Below are positions 53,172-63,000 of a stretch of 64,000 nt of DNA, one piece after another. Below the pieces are notes generated by a model. It did not search any database. It saw nothing but the letters and a program-made list of their open reading frames with translations, and was not told where the DNA came from. The stretch covers positions 248,001 through 312,000 of the forward strand of contig NZ_JAKVCW010000004.1 of NCBI RefSeq assembly GCF_022448905.1. Reading direction: 5' to 3'. Position 1 is the stretch's first letter. The number at the start of each line of letters is the position of its first letter. This DNA is from Shimia sp. (lineage in GTDB: Bacteria; Pseudomonadota; Alphaproteobacteria; Rhodobacterales; Rhodobacteraceae). Both the position numbers and the translations under genes were made by a program.

Positions 53172-54791
53172 CTACCCCAACCGCGCAATGATGGCGTCCA
53201 CATCCATGCCGCGCACGGCCCCGGGAAACGCCCCGCGATCCCCTGCAACCCGCGAGCTGACATAGCCTTCCGCCACCTCCGACGGCGCGGTTTTAATCAG
53301 GCTCGCCGCGGTCAAAAGCACCGCCAAGCTTTCCACAAACCACCGCGCCTCCGCCTCATGGGGAAGCCCCGGCCAGCGCTCAAAATGCACCTTCAAAGCC
53401 GCATCATACCGCGGATCTGATCCGGTCACCGATGTCAGCACTGCGCGCAGCGCTTCGCACGCTTCTGGCTCCTTCACCAGCGCCCGCAAGACGTCCAGAC
53501 AAATCACATTGCCGGAGCCTTCCCAGATGCCATTGAGCGGCGCTTCACGATAAAGCATCGGCATCGGCGTCTCCTCGACGTAGCCCATGCCCCCCAGCAT
53601 CTCCATCGCCTCCGCAATCACGCCAATACAGCGTTTGTTGTTGAGGTATTTCGCCAAGGCAACGCCAATCCGCGCCAGAGCGCGGCTCTCCACATCGTCG
53701 CGATCAAAAGCACCTGCGAGGAACATGCCCACCGACAAAGCTGCCTCAGTGTCCACCGCCAAATCGGCCAACACAGACCGCATCAGCGGCTGGTCGATCA
53801 AGCGCTTTTGAAACGCAGAGCGTGACGCCACCCACCAATGCGCTTCTTGCACCGCCGCGCGCATCAACCCTGCCGGAGCCAACACCGTGTCCAAACGCGT
53901 GTGATGCACCATTTCGATAATGGTCCGCACCCCCGCGCCCTCTTCGCCGACGCGGTAGGACAGCGCATTGTGATATTCAATCTCAGAACTGGCATTGGCC
54001 TTATTGCCCAGCTTGTCCTTAAGCCGTTGAATACGAATGCCATTGCGCTCCCCTTCCAGCCAGCGCGGCACCAGAAAACAAGTGAGCCCGCCCTCGGCCT
54101 GCGCCAGCGTCAGGAACCCGTCACACATTGGAGCGGAACAGAACCATTTGTGCCCATTCAGTCGATACGCCTCGCCATCGCGACTGGCTTTGGTGGTGTT
54201 GGCCCGCACATCGCTGCCACCCTGCTTTTCGGTCATCGCCATGCCCAGCGTCGCGCCTTGTTTGGCGCCAATCGGCGTGGTGCGGGGATCATAAACACCT
54301 GAGGTCAAACGCGGTGTCCAAACCTCTGCCAGATCCGGCTGATGCCGCAGCGCGGGCACAGCCGCGTAAGTCATCGTCAATGGACAGGCCACGCCCGGCT
54401 CCAGCTGCGCCATATAGTAGGTCAGCACCGCATGGGTCGCATGCCCGCCAGCCTGCCCGTCCCAAGCCGCAGAGGCATAGCCCGCTTCTAAGCCCGCTTG
54501 CATCACCGCGTGGTAGCCGGGGTGAAACTCCACCTCATCCACCCGCCGTCCAGCCCGATCAAACGTCTTGAGCCGCGGCACATCCCGCCGCGCGTCCTCC
54601 GCCGCCTGTCTTAGCGTCTCACCGCCACATTCGGCCCCAACCTGCGCCAAATGATCCACCCGCGCACCCGCCGCTGTGGCGTGCTCTCTTAGCGCGTGAT
54701 CCTGCCCCCAAAGATCCACCGCCCGCTGCGGTTCAGGTTGGTTAAAAACCTCATGCGATCCTAACTGTGACACCGGCCGTGATGTGGTCAT
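53172..54791 (-). CDS. AidB-like acyl-CoA dehydrogenase family protein
   Basis: 539 residues. An N-terminal extension (TSRPVSQLGSHEVFNQPEP) typical of AidB precedes the acyl-CoA dehydrogenase fold with GMAMTEKQGGSDVRANTT, HKWFCSAPMCDGFL, and the FAD/active-site region LNGIWEGSGNVICLDVLRAL. AidB is a flavoprotein induced by alkylation damage that binds DNA, though some relatives may act as dehydrogenases. ATG 54791 with GGAGG upstream is used; the frame extends to 54809. No Ada box is evident nearby. Confidence 0.9.
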   Translation of the reverse strand: MTTSRPVSQLGSHEVFNQPEPQRAVDLWGQDHALREHATAAGARVDHLAQVGAECGGETLRQAAEDARRDVPRLKTFDRAGRRVDEVEFHPGYHAVMQAGLEAGYASAAWDGQAGGHATHAVLTYYMAQLEPGVACPLTMTYAAVPALRHQPDLAEVWTPRLTSGVYDPRTTPIGAKQGATLGMAMTEKQGGSDVRANTTKASRDGEAYRLNGHKWFCSAPMCDGFLTLAQAEGGLTCFLVPRWLEGERNGIRIQRLKDKLGNKANASSEIEYHNALSYRVGEEGAGVRTIIEMVHHTRLDTVLAPAGLMRAAVQEAHWWVASRSAFQKRLIDQPLMRSVLADLAVDTEAALSVGMFLAGAFDRDDVESRALARIGVALAKYLNNKRCIGVIAEAMEMLGGMGYVEETPMPMLYREAPLNGIWEGSGNVICLDVLRALVKEPEACEALRAVLTSVTGSDPRYDAALKVHFERWPGLPHEAEARWFVESLAVLLTAASLIKTAPSEVAEGYVSSRVAGDRGAFPGAVRGMDVDAIIARLG

Positions 54792-54887
54792 TTCTGGCTC
54801 CTCCCGCACCCAGCCTGACCGGAGAAAAACGCCCTGCCAACATTCCCGTCACGTCACAAAAATAAATGAAAAAACTTGTCGTTAAGG

Positions 54888-54904
54888 GATTCACACAGCG
54901 AATC
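54888..54904. promoter_or_regulatory. GATTC-N7-GAATC: two GANTC methylation sites upstream of ftsB
   Basis: GATTC (54888-54892) and GAATC (54900-54904) form an inverted repeat with seven bases between, and each is a CcrM recognition site (GANTC). They lie about 55 bp ahead of the septum-formation gene. Confidence 0.4.
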
Positions 54905-54955
54905 ACCTAAGATATAAAGAAATCAGACGGCGCAAAGCCGCACTCAGAGGCAAAA

Positions 54956-55258
54956 ATGACAGCATCTTCCACCAAACCGGCCCTTGGCGCGCTTGCGTTT
55001 TTCGGCATCGCTTTCACGCTGGCGATCTACTTCACCTTCGCCGCTGTGCAAGGCGATTACGGCCTGTTCCGTCGTGTGGAGATCCTGGCGGAAAAGCAGC
55101 AGCTGGAAGCCGAGCTGGCTCTGGCACAGGCGGAAGTGGCCCATATGGAAAACCTCACCCGCCGACTGTCTGACAGCTATCTGGACCTTGATTTGCTGGA
55201 TCAACAGGCCCGCGACGTGCTTGGTATGATCCGCGCTGACGAGCTTGTCATTCGCTAA
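54956..55258 (+). CDS. ftsB: septum formation initiator (FtsB/DivIC family)
   Basis: 100 residues. An N-terminal membrane helix (about 11-32) is followed by a leucine-rich coiled coil (EILAEKQQLEAELALAQAEVAHMENLTRRL) and a short tail (LDQQARDVLGMIRADELVIR) typical of the family. FtsB with FtsL and FtsQ activates cell-wall synthesis at the division site. AGAGG precedes ATG 54956. Being the gene directly before pdhA is a conserved alphaproteobacterial arrangement; the two may share transcription, although a palindrome and a 118-bp gap separate them. Confidence 0.92.
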   Translation: MTASSTKPALGALAFFGIAFTLAIYFTFAAVQGDYGLFRRVEILAEKQQLEAELALAQAEVAHMENLTRRLSDSYLDLDLLDQQARDVLGMIRADELVIR

Positions 55259-55334
55259 ATCCACGAACATCCTGACACTACAGACCTTTTTCCACTCGCA
55301 ACCCATGCGGTGATCCGCTACCCTTCCTGCAAGT

Positions 55335-55354
55335 ATGGTTTAACACTAAACCAT
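55335..55354. promoter_or_regulatory. palindromic operator candidate ahead of pdhABC
   Basis: ATGGTTTA and TAAACCAT are perfect eight-base arms with spacer ACAC, nine bases before the GGGAGGAG ribosome site of pdhA. It is a good candidate for a repressor that senses pyruvate or a related metabolite. Confidence 0.5.
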
Positions 55355-55376
55355 TTTGTCTTTGGGAGGAGCCACC

Positions 55377-56366
55377 ATGGCGGCAAAACGTGCTGCAAAG
55401 AAGCCCAACGTCTCGGGCGAAGACCTCACGCAATACTACCGCGACATGCTGTTGATCCGCCGCTTCGAAGAGAAGGCCGGCCAACTCTACGGCATGGGCC
55501 TGATCGGCGGTTTTTGCCACCTCTACATCGGCCAGGAAGCCGTGGTTGTGGGCCTAGAAGCCGCAACAGAAGAAGGTGACAAGCGCATCACATCTTACCG
55601 CGACCACGGGCACATGCTGGCCTGCGGCATGGATGCCAACGGTGTGATGGCTGAGTTGACTGGCCGCGAGGGCGGCTACTCCAAGGGCAAAGGCGGCTCC
55701 ATGCACATGTTCTCAAAAGAGAAGCATTTCTACGGCGGCCATGGCATTGTCGGCGCCCAAGTTCCTCTCGGCGCGGGCCTCGCCTTTGCGGACAAATACA
55801 AAGACAACGGCCGCGTTACCTTCACCTATTTTGGCGACGGCGCTGCCAATCAGGGTCAGGTCTATGAAACCTTCAACATGGCCGCACTTTGGGATCTCCC
55901 GGTGGTGTTTGTTATCGAGAACAACCAATACGCCATGGGCACCGCTCAGGCCCGTTCCACCTCCTCACAGGACATTTACAAACGCGGTGAAGCCTTTGGT
56001 ATTCCTGGAGAAATGGTCGACGGCATGGACGTCCTCGCAGTCAAAGACGCCGGCGAACGCGCCGTGAAACACTGTCGCTCCGGCAAGGGTCCCTACATCC
56101 TTGAGGTCAAAACCTACCGTTATCGCGGCCACTCCATGTCCGACCCCGCAAAGTACCGCACCCGCGAAGAAGTGCAGAAAATGCGTGAGGAGCGTGACCC
56201 GATCGAAAGCGTGCGTCAGATGCTCCTGACCGGCAAACACGCCTCTGAGGATGATCTGAAAGCGATCGACAAAGAGATCAAAGCCGTCGTGAATGCCTCG
56301 GCGGACTTCGCCAAGGAAAGCCCCCTGCCAGACGAGTCCGAACTCTGGACCGACATCTACGCATAA
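55377..56366 (+). CDS. pdhA: pyruvate dehydrogenase E1 subunit alpha
   Basis: 329 residues, alpha-subunit of the heterotetrameric E1: [39 protein letters not shown], and the thiamine-diphosphate motif [17 protein letters not shown], ending [17 protein letters not shown]. The phosphorylation-loop region [17 protein letters not shown] is typical. It decarboxylates pyruvate with PdhB. ATG 55377 follows an excellent GGGAGGAG; an upstream frame start at 55356 overlaps that ribosome site. Confidence 0.98.
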   Translation: MAAKRAAKKPNVSGEDLTQYYRDMLLIRRFEEKAGQLYGMGLIGGFCHLYIGQEAVVVGLEAATEEGDKRITSYRDHGHMLACGMDANGVMAELTGREGGYSKGKGGSMHMFSKEKHFYGGHGIVGAQVPLGAGLAFADKYKDNGRVTFTYFGDGAANQGQVYETFNMAALWDLPVVFVIENNQYAMGTAQARSTSSQDIYKRGEAFGIPGEMVDGMDVLAVKDAGERAVKHCRSGKGPYILEVKTYRYRGHSMSDPAKYRTREEVQKMREERDPIESVRQMLLTGKHASEDDLKAIDKEIKAVVNASADFAKESPLPDESELWTDIYA

Positions 56367-56386
56367 GCCAACGAGAGGACATAGAT

Positions 56387-57760
56387 ATGGCTACTGAAAT
56401 TCTCATGCCCGCCCTCTCTCCGACCATGGAAGAAGGCACGCTGGCCAAATGGCTGGTCAAAGAAGGCGACACCGTACAGTCCGGTGATATCATTGCCGAA
56501 ATCGAAACCGACAAGGCCACAATGGAGTTTGAGGCCGTCGATGAAGGTGTGATTGGCAAAATCCTTGTGGCTGAAGGCAGCGAGGGTGTGGCCGTGAACA
56601 CAGCCATCGCCATTCTGGCCGAAGAAGGCGAGGACGTCAGCGCTATTGAGGCAGCTCCAGAAGCGTCTGATGCCAGCGCACCAGCTCCTGCCGCCGACGC
56701 CCCTGCCTCTGTGCCTGCTCAAGCCGCCCCAGCCGCGCCAGCGCCGGATTTGTCTCCGGATTGGCCCGAAGGCACGCCCATGAAAACCCAGACCGTGCGC
56801 GAAGCGCTGCGGGACGCCATGGCCGAAGAGATGCGCGGTGACGAAGACGTCTACCTGATGGGCGAAGAGGTCGCAGAATATCAAGGCGCCTATAAAGTCA
56901 GCCAGGGTCTGCTAGACGAGTTTGGCAGCAAGCGGGTCATCGACACGCCCATCACCGAGCATGGTTTTGCCGGTATCGCAGTGGGCGCGGCTTTTGGCGG
57001 CTTGAAGCCGATTGTTGAATTCATGACATTCAACTTCGCCATGCAAGCCATTGATCAAATTGTTAATTCCGCAGCCAAGACACTCTATATGTCTGGCGGC
57101 CAAATGGGCGCACCTATGGTGTTCCGTGGTCCTAACGGTGCGGCAGCGCGTGTCGGTGCGCAGCACAGTCAGGACTATGCCGCCTGGTATGCTCAAATAC
57201 CGGGCCTCAAAGTTGCGATGCCTTACTCGGCCTCTGACGCCAAAGGGTTGCTCAAATCTGCGATCCGCGATCCAAACCCGGTGATTTTCCTGGAAAACGA
57301 AATCATGTATGGCCGCAGCTTCGAAGTGCCCGCCATGGATGATTTTACCATTCCTTTCGGCAAGGCCCGCATCTGGCGCGAAGGCTCTGACGTGACCATC
57401 GTCAGCTTCGGCATAGGCATGCAATACGCCCTCGAGGCCGCAGACAAACTGGCAGAAGACGGCATCTCCGCCGAAGTCATCGACTTGCGCACGCTGCGCC
57501 CGATTGACTATGACACAGTGATCGCCTCGGTGATGAAAACAAACCGCTGTGTAACCGTGGAAGAAGGCTGGCCGGTGGGGTCCATCGGCAACCACCTGTC
57601 CGCGACCATCATGGAACGCGCATTTGACTATCTGGACGCCCCGGTGATCAACTGCACCGGCAAAGACGTCCCGATGCCTTATGCGGCCAACCTCGAAAAA
57701 CTGGCGCTGACGACCACAGATGAGGTCATCACGGCAGTGAAAAAAGTGACCTATCGGTGA
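56387..57760 (+). CDS. pdhB: pyruvate dehydrogenase E1 subunit beta with lipoyl domain
   Basis: 457 residues. An N-terminal lipoyl domain (1-80, with Lys43 in ETDKATMEF) and an Ala/Pro-rich linker (85-125) precede the E1 beta core (about 130-457): [42 protein letters not shown] and [15 protein letters not shown]. The extra lipoyl domain is characteristic of alphaproteobacterial PdhB. Together with PdhA it transfers the hydroxyethyl group to lipoyl groups. It follows pdhA by 20 bp with GAGAGGAC. Confidence 0.98.
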   Translation: MATEILMPALSPTMEEGTLAKWLVKEGDTVQSGDIIAEIETDKATMEFEAVDEGVIGKILVAEGSEGVAVNTAIAILAEEGEDVSAIEAAPEASDASAPAPAADAPASVPAQAAPAAPAPDLSPDWPEGTPMKTQTVREALRDAMAEEMRGDEDVYLMGEEVAEYQGAYKVSQGLLDEFGSKRVIDTPITEHGFAGIAVGAAFGGLKPIVEFMTFNFAMQAIDQIVNSAAKTLYMSGGQMGAPMVFRGPNGAAARVGAQHSQDYAAWYAQIPGLKVAMPYSASDAKGLLKSAIRDPNPVIFLENEIMYGRSFEVPAMDDFTIPFGKARIWREGSDVTIVSFGIGMQYALEAADKLAEDGISAEVIDLRTLRPIDYDTVIASVMKTNRCVTVEEGWPVGSIGNHLSATIMERAFDYLDAPVINCTGKDVPMPYAANLEKLALTTTDEVITAVKKVTYR

Positions 57761-57772
57761 GGAGACACGCAC

Positions 57773-59083
57773 ATGCCTATTGAAATCCTCATGCCCGCCC
57801 TCTCGCCCACTATGGAAGAAGGCACTCTGGCCAAATGGCTGGTCAAAGAAGGTGACGAAGTGTCCTCTGGTGACCTGTTGGCGGAGATTGAAACCGACAA
57901 GGCCACTATGGAATTTGAAGCCGTCGAGGACGGCGTGATCGGCAAGATCCTGGTGCCGGAAGGCTCCGAAGGCGTTGCTGTGAACTCGCCTATTGCCATC
58001 TTGCTCGAAGACGGCGAAAGCACGGATGATCTTGGCGCTACTCCAGCTGCGACGCCTGCCGCAGTGAGCGAAAGTGCACCTGAATCCGCCACCTCCGAGG
58101 TTCCAGAGCCTCCTGCCCCCGCAGCGCCCGCGGCCCCTGTAGCGGCAGACGGCAATCGCATCTTCGCATCGCCACTTGCACGACGCATCGCAGCCAACAA
58201 AGGCTTGGACCTCGCGACCATTCAGGGGTCCGGCCCACGGGGACGCATCGTGAAGGCAGATGTTGAAGGCGCGACGGCATCACCTGCTACTCAGCCCGTG
58301 GCAACTGCGCCAAAACCATCCGCACCGGCGCCAGCAACCAAACTGCCTAGCGGTCCGGACACCGACACGGTCCTCAAAATGTACGCGGACCGCGACTTCG
58401 AAGAGGTTGCTCTGGACGGCATGCGCAAAACCATCGCCGCGCGTCTTACAGAAGCCAAACAGTCGATCCCGCATTTCTATCTGCGCCGCGACATCAAATT
58501 GGACGCTCTTTTGGCGTTCCGCAGCCAGCTCAATAAGCAGCTCGAGAAACGCGGTGCAAAGCTATCGGTGAATGACTTTATCATCAAAGCCTGTGCGTTG
58601 GCCTTGCAAGAAGTGCCGGAAGCCAATGCCGTTTGGGCCAACGACCGTATCTTGAAGTTGTCGCCTTCTGATGTGGCCGTCGCCGTAGCCATCGAAGGTG
58701 GCCTGTTCACCCCGGTGCTCAAAGACGCCGAGATGAAGTCCCTCTCCGCACTCTCTGCGGAAATGAAAGACCTCGCCACCCGTGCAAGAGATCGCAAACT
58801 GGCCCCTCATGAGTACCAAGGCGGCAGCTTTGCCATCTCCAACCTCGGCATGTTCGGCATCGACAACTTTGATGCGGTGATCAACCCGCCGCATGGCGCG
58901 ATTCTAGCGGTCGGCGCAGGCACCAAGAAACCGGTTGTGAACGCCGAAGGTGATCTGGAGGTCGCAACTGTGATGTCCGTAACCCTGTCCGTCGATCACC
59001 GTGTGATTGATGGTGCCTTGGGGGCACAGCTGCTGAATTCCATTGTCGACAATCTGGAAAACCCAATGGCAATGCTGGCCTGA
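57773..59083 (+). CDS. pdhC: pyruvate dehydrogenase E2, dihydrolipoyllysine acetyltransferase
   Basis: 436 residues. Lipoyl domain (1-80, Lys43 in ETDKATMEF), linker, peripheral subunit-binding domain (about 125-160; [20 protein letters not shown], then [13 protein letters not shown]), a second linker, and the acetyltransferase core ending with the catalytic His-Asp motif [10 protein letters not shown]. It moves acetyl groups to CoA and forms the core of the complex. GAGGAG precedes ATG 57773, 12 bp after pdhB. The lipoyl coding region is close to that of pdhB at DNA level. Confidence 0.98.
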   Translation: MPIEILMPALSPTMEEGTLAKWLVKEGDEVSSGDLLAEIETDKATMEFEAVEDGVIGKILVPEGSEGVAVNSPIAILLEDGESTDDLGATPAATPAAVSESAPESATSEVPEPPAPAAPAAPVAADGNRIFASPLARRIAANKGLDLATIQGSGPRGRIVKADVEGATASPATQPVATAPKPSAPAPATKLPSGPDTDTVLKMYADRDFEEVALDGMRKTIAARLTEAKQSIPHFYLRRDIKLDALLAFRSQLNKQLEKRGAKLSVNDFIIKACALALQEVPEANAVWANDRILKLSPSDVAVAVAIEGGLFTPVLKDAEMKSLSALSAEMKDLATRARDRKLAPHEYQGGSFAISNLGMFGIDNFDAVINPPHGAILAVGAGTKKPVVNAEGDLEVATVMSVTLSVDHRVIDGALGAQLLNSIVDNLENPMAMLA

Positions 59084-59104
59084 GACAACACACCAGACAA
59101 CGCA

Positions 59105-59131
59105 AAAAGGACCGCACCATGCGGTCCTTTT
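59105..59131. terminator. terminator of the pdh operon
   Basis: A perfect 12-bp stem (AAAAGGACCGCA, TGCGGTCCTTTT) with loop CCA. The A and T runs allow use from both sides, including the convergent cysE. Confidence 0.92.
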
Positions 59132-59151
59132 CCATTTAAATCAATGACCTG

Positions 59152-59967
59152 TCAGCCTTTGCTACAGTCACCAATATCCTGGTTCATATTCACGGCAGGC
59201 TGATCACAGCCCGCTTCGCCGACCACTTTTGCAGGTACACCGGCTACGGTCGAACATGGCGGCACTTCTTGCAGCACCACAGAACCAGCAGCCACGCGAC
59301 TGCAGTGGCCCACTTTGATATTGCCCAGCACCTTGGCTCCGGCGCCAATCAAAACGCCGTCGCCTATTTTGGGATGGCGGTCCTCTTCCTCTTTGCCGGT
59401 GCCACCAAGCGTCACTGAGTGCAGCATCGACACGTTGTCCCCCACGACAGCGGTCTCGCCAATCACAATGGAATGCGCGTGGTCGATCATGATGCCTTTG
59501 CCAATCTTGGCGGCTGGGTGAATGTCGATGCCAAAAATCTCACTGGTACGCATCTGAATAAAGTACGCCAAATCCGTGCGCCCCTGACGCCATAGCCAAT
59601 TACCAATGCGATAGGCCTGCACAGCCTGATACCCTTTGAAATACAGGATCGGCTGCAAAAGACGATGGCACGCCGGATCGCGGTCATAAATCGCCATCAA
59701 ATCCGCCCGAGCAGATTCTGCAATCGCCGGATCAGAGGCAAAGGCCTCATCTGCGATCTCTCGCAGGATCACCATCGACATCTCGTTGGAGGACAGCTTC
59801 GCGGCAAATCGATAACTCAACGCACGCTCAATGGTGCGATGGTGCAAAACGCAGGCATGCACCAGGCCGCCCATCAACGGCTCTTCCTTTACCGCCTCTT
59901 CCGCTTCTCGCGTAATGCGCTGCCAGACCGGGTCAAGTTCGGTCACTTTGGGTTGCGTCTCAGCCAT
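59152..59967 (-). CDS. cysE: serine O-acetyltransferase
   Basis: 271 residues. An N-terminal helical domain (DPVWQRITREAEEAVKEEPLMGGLVHACVL) and a left-handed beta-helix of hexapeptide repeats (about residues 145-240; DIHPAAKIGKGIMIDHAHSIVIGETAVVGDNV) with the catalytic His in MIDHAHSIVIGE. It forms O-acetylserine, the precursor of cysteine. The C-terminal tail responsible for feedback inhibition by cysteine is present. ATG 59967 with AGGGG upstream is used; the frame is open to 60081. The GTA gene ends 126 bp upstream on the same strand. Confidence 0.96.
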   Translation of the reverse strand: MAETQPKVTELDPVWQRITREAEEAVKEEPLMGGLVHACVLHHRTIERALSYRFAAKLSSNEMSMVILREIADEAFASDPAIAESARADLMAIYDRDPACHRLLQPILYFKGYQAVQAYRIGNWLWRQGRTDLAYFIQMRTSEIFGIDIHPAAKIGKGIMIDHAHSIVIGETAVVGDNVSMLHSVTLGGTGKEEEDRHPKIGDGVLIGAGAKVLGNIKVGHCSRVAAGSVVLQEVPPCSTVAGVPAKVVGEAGCDQPAVNMNQDIGDCSKG

Positions 59968-60093
59968 CCTGGTCCCCTTTTCTCCCTGCCAGTCTACACC
60001 ACCTAGGCAAAGCGCCGCAAATTCAAAGGTGTGAAGATGCCAAAAAGCAAATCGAATGAAACACAAGTTGGTGAAGCACAAGGACTTTTGGGC

Positions 60094-63000
60094 TCAAGCC
60101 CCCAGAGAAATGGAGCGAAACGGCCCAGGCCCATACACTGCTGAAATTTGCGCAACGTCAACCGAAAGACCCGCGACACCTCCAACCGCAGCCTGGTCAC
60201 TTACGAGGAATTGCCATTTGGGTTCCGATACTTGCACCTCTCGCACGACCACGTCCTCCCGTCGAACGCGTAGCAGATAGCTCTCGTTTTCTTCGCCTAG
60301 AGGCACCTCAAACCCGTCCCAACTGTCCGCATTTAAGCGGGCGCGCCGTATCCAAGTGATGTCGATGTCGCCGGAGGCTTGGGTCACGTGTGTCAAATGC
60401 ACTGGAGCATAGGGGCGCGGGCCATTGCCGTCAAAACTCTCCAAATGAAGGGTGTAACTCGGGTCATTCAGTCCGCGTTGCGCCGGACCAATCCGAAAAT
60501 ACCTAGCCTGCCCACGATGATGTCGCGCCAGTGGCAACTGCGTCAGTTGAGACGATCTGAACACAATCCAGCTGCCCGCCGGCCAAACCCCAGGTGCCAG
60601 GGCATCTGTGCCCAATTGCCCGCGAAGCCGTGTTGACAGGGCATAGCGCTCTTCCCCAATCAGCTCCGCATTCTGAAACTGTAACGCTTCCCAATTCTCG
60701 GAAGCCCCATCGCCGATAAACGCCAGGTTTTGCCCGTTGAGCACGTCCTGTGCGCTCACACTGCGCAACGCACCGTTCACCATGCGCACTTGCAGCGGTT
60801 CGCCCTGATCCCAAATGCCGGGTGTAGAGCGCACAAGTGGCGTTTCCGTCACGCCCACCATCGCACTGCCTTCGACCAAAGAATCCAATGCGTACCCTTC
60901 ATCGCGATCACTGGCATACACCGCAACTGCGCCCGGCCAAGGACGATCTGTCACCGCAATGTGCGGCTCGTGGGGATGCTCGTCACCTGTGACCAAAGGC
61001 AGATCCATAAACAGCGTTTGTACCGGCACCAGCGCAACAAACCGGCTCTTAGGCACGACATCCTCCGGCATCTCCGCCGTTTTGTACAGCGCCAGCTCCG
61101 TGCGCGCGCCTTCCAAAACCTGCGCGCCCTGTTGCGTCAGCCGATCCATCCGATACGCCTGTGTCTCGCCGATTGACAAAGGAACCTCGACAAGATCGCC
61201 TGCCCCAATGTTCATTTTGCTTGGTGGCAGAGCCAGTTTCACGCGATCCCGCGCAACACGCGCTTCCGCCAACCACCTCTCAGCTGTCTGTCGCCCCTCT
61301 GCTCGCGTCAGAACCTCTTCGACTTCGCTATGCGCCACCGCAAAAGTCGCCTCGTCGTGTAGGATGGCCTCTTCGGACACGACCTCAAAATCCCGTTCCG
61401 CCTGCACAAAGTTCAAGCGCACGCGGCCTGCCAATTCCGCATCTGATTGCCGCGTGAATTCAATATCCCCCTCGATCTCTTTGGAGTCCACGCACTCTTC
61501 CGGATCAACCGCACTTCCGGTCTGATCGCCACGCATAACAAAGCGCAGCACACCGTCCCGCTCAACCGCATCAAACCCATGTCGCAACATCAATGGCTGC
61601 AACGCGGCGCGTCCATCAGACACATCACCTTGCTCAAATCCGCGAACCACGCCGGTCAAACCAGACACATCATAATCAGCAATGCCCGCATTCACGCAAA
61701 CCTCTTCCACCACTGAAGCCAGCGTGCGGTTGCTCACCCGCCCATTTATCCAATGGCCTTTGTGATAATTGCCCCCGTCGCTCCATAGGTCTCGCTCATT
61801 GGGAAAAGCCGGAAACGGCCGCGCATCCCAGGCCCAGGCAAACATATGATCGCGGTCCACCATCGGTTCACCATAGACAGTGGATACCGGATTCATCTCC
61901 GTATCCGCATAATGTTCGTGAAGCGCTTGGTAATATCGCTGCTGCACAGCATCCTCTCGCAACCCATTGGAAAAATACGGGATTGCAGACTCCGAGGACT
62001 TCTCGTCCAGAAACTTATTGGGCTGATTGGCACCTTTGTCGATGGCAGCACAGCCTATTTCCGTGAACCAAATAGGCTTACTCTGGGGTTGCCAATTTGT
62101 GGGTGTGGCCTGGCGGACGCCGCCAATCCGCTCATGTTGCGCTTGCCCCCACCAGTTCCGTAAATCTTTGTAGCGATACACCCATGGCTCGTTGTAAGCG
62201 CCATCGGAAATCGTCGTGCGGTCCTGATCCTCGCGCGGCTCAGCCGAGGCATAAAACCAGTCAAACCCCTCGCCGCCTTCTATGTTGGCTTTCAGGTAGG
62301 CGATATCCTGAGGCCCGCGCCAACCTTCCTTGTCCAAATGCACATCTGTGTCCCGCCAATCCGACAGCGGCATGTAGTTGTCGATGCCAACAAAATCGAT
62401 CTCAGGGTCCGACCAAAGCGGATCAAGGTGGAAATACACATCACCGGAACCATCCTGCGGGTGATAGCCAAAATACTCTGACCAATCCGCCGCATAGCCG
62501 AGTTTCACCCCCGGCCCCAACAAAGACCGCACCTCTTGCGAAAGGTCTTTGAGGGCTTGAACGGCTGGAAACCCCGTTGCCCCACGCACCTGTGTCAGGC
62601 CCCGCATTTCTGAGCCGATACAAAAGGCTTCTACGCCCCCTGCCGCTGCACAGAGCGCCGCATAGTGCAGAATAAAACGCCGGTAAGACCACTCAGAGGG
62701 CCCGGAATACGTCACGCTGTCTGCGCCCACCTGAAAATCCGCCGCCATTGCCGTACCAAAAAACGCTGCCACCTCGGCATCCGCCTGCGCTGTCCCATCA
62801 GGTGACCCACTTTGCCCTGGTGCCTTTGAAGCCGTGATCCGCCCCCGCCACGGCAACACCGGCTGGTCCGCCGCACCGTCCCAAGGATTTGGCAACCCGT
62901 TTTCTGCCATCTGTTCCATCAGAATGAAGGGGTAAAACGTCACCTTGGTGCCCTGCTCATCCATGTGGCGAATGGCCTGAACAACAGCGTCGTCCGTCGG

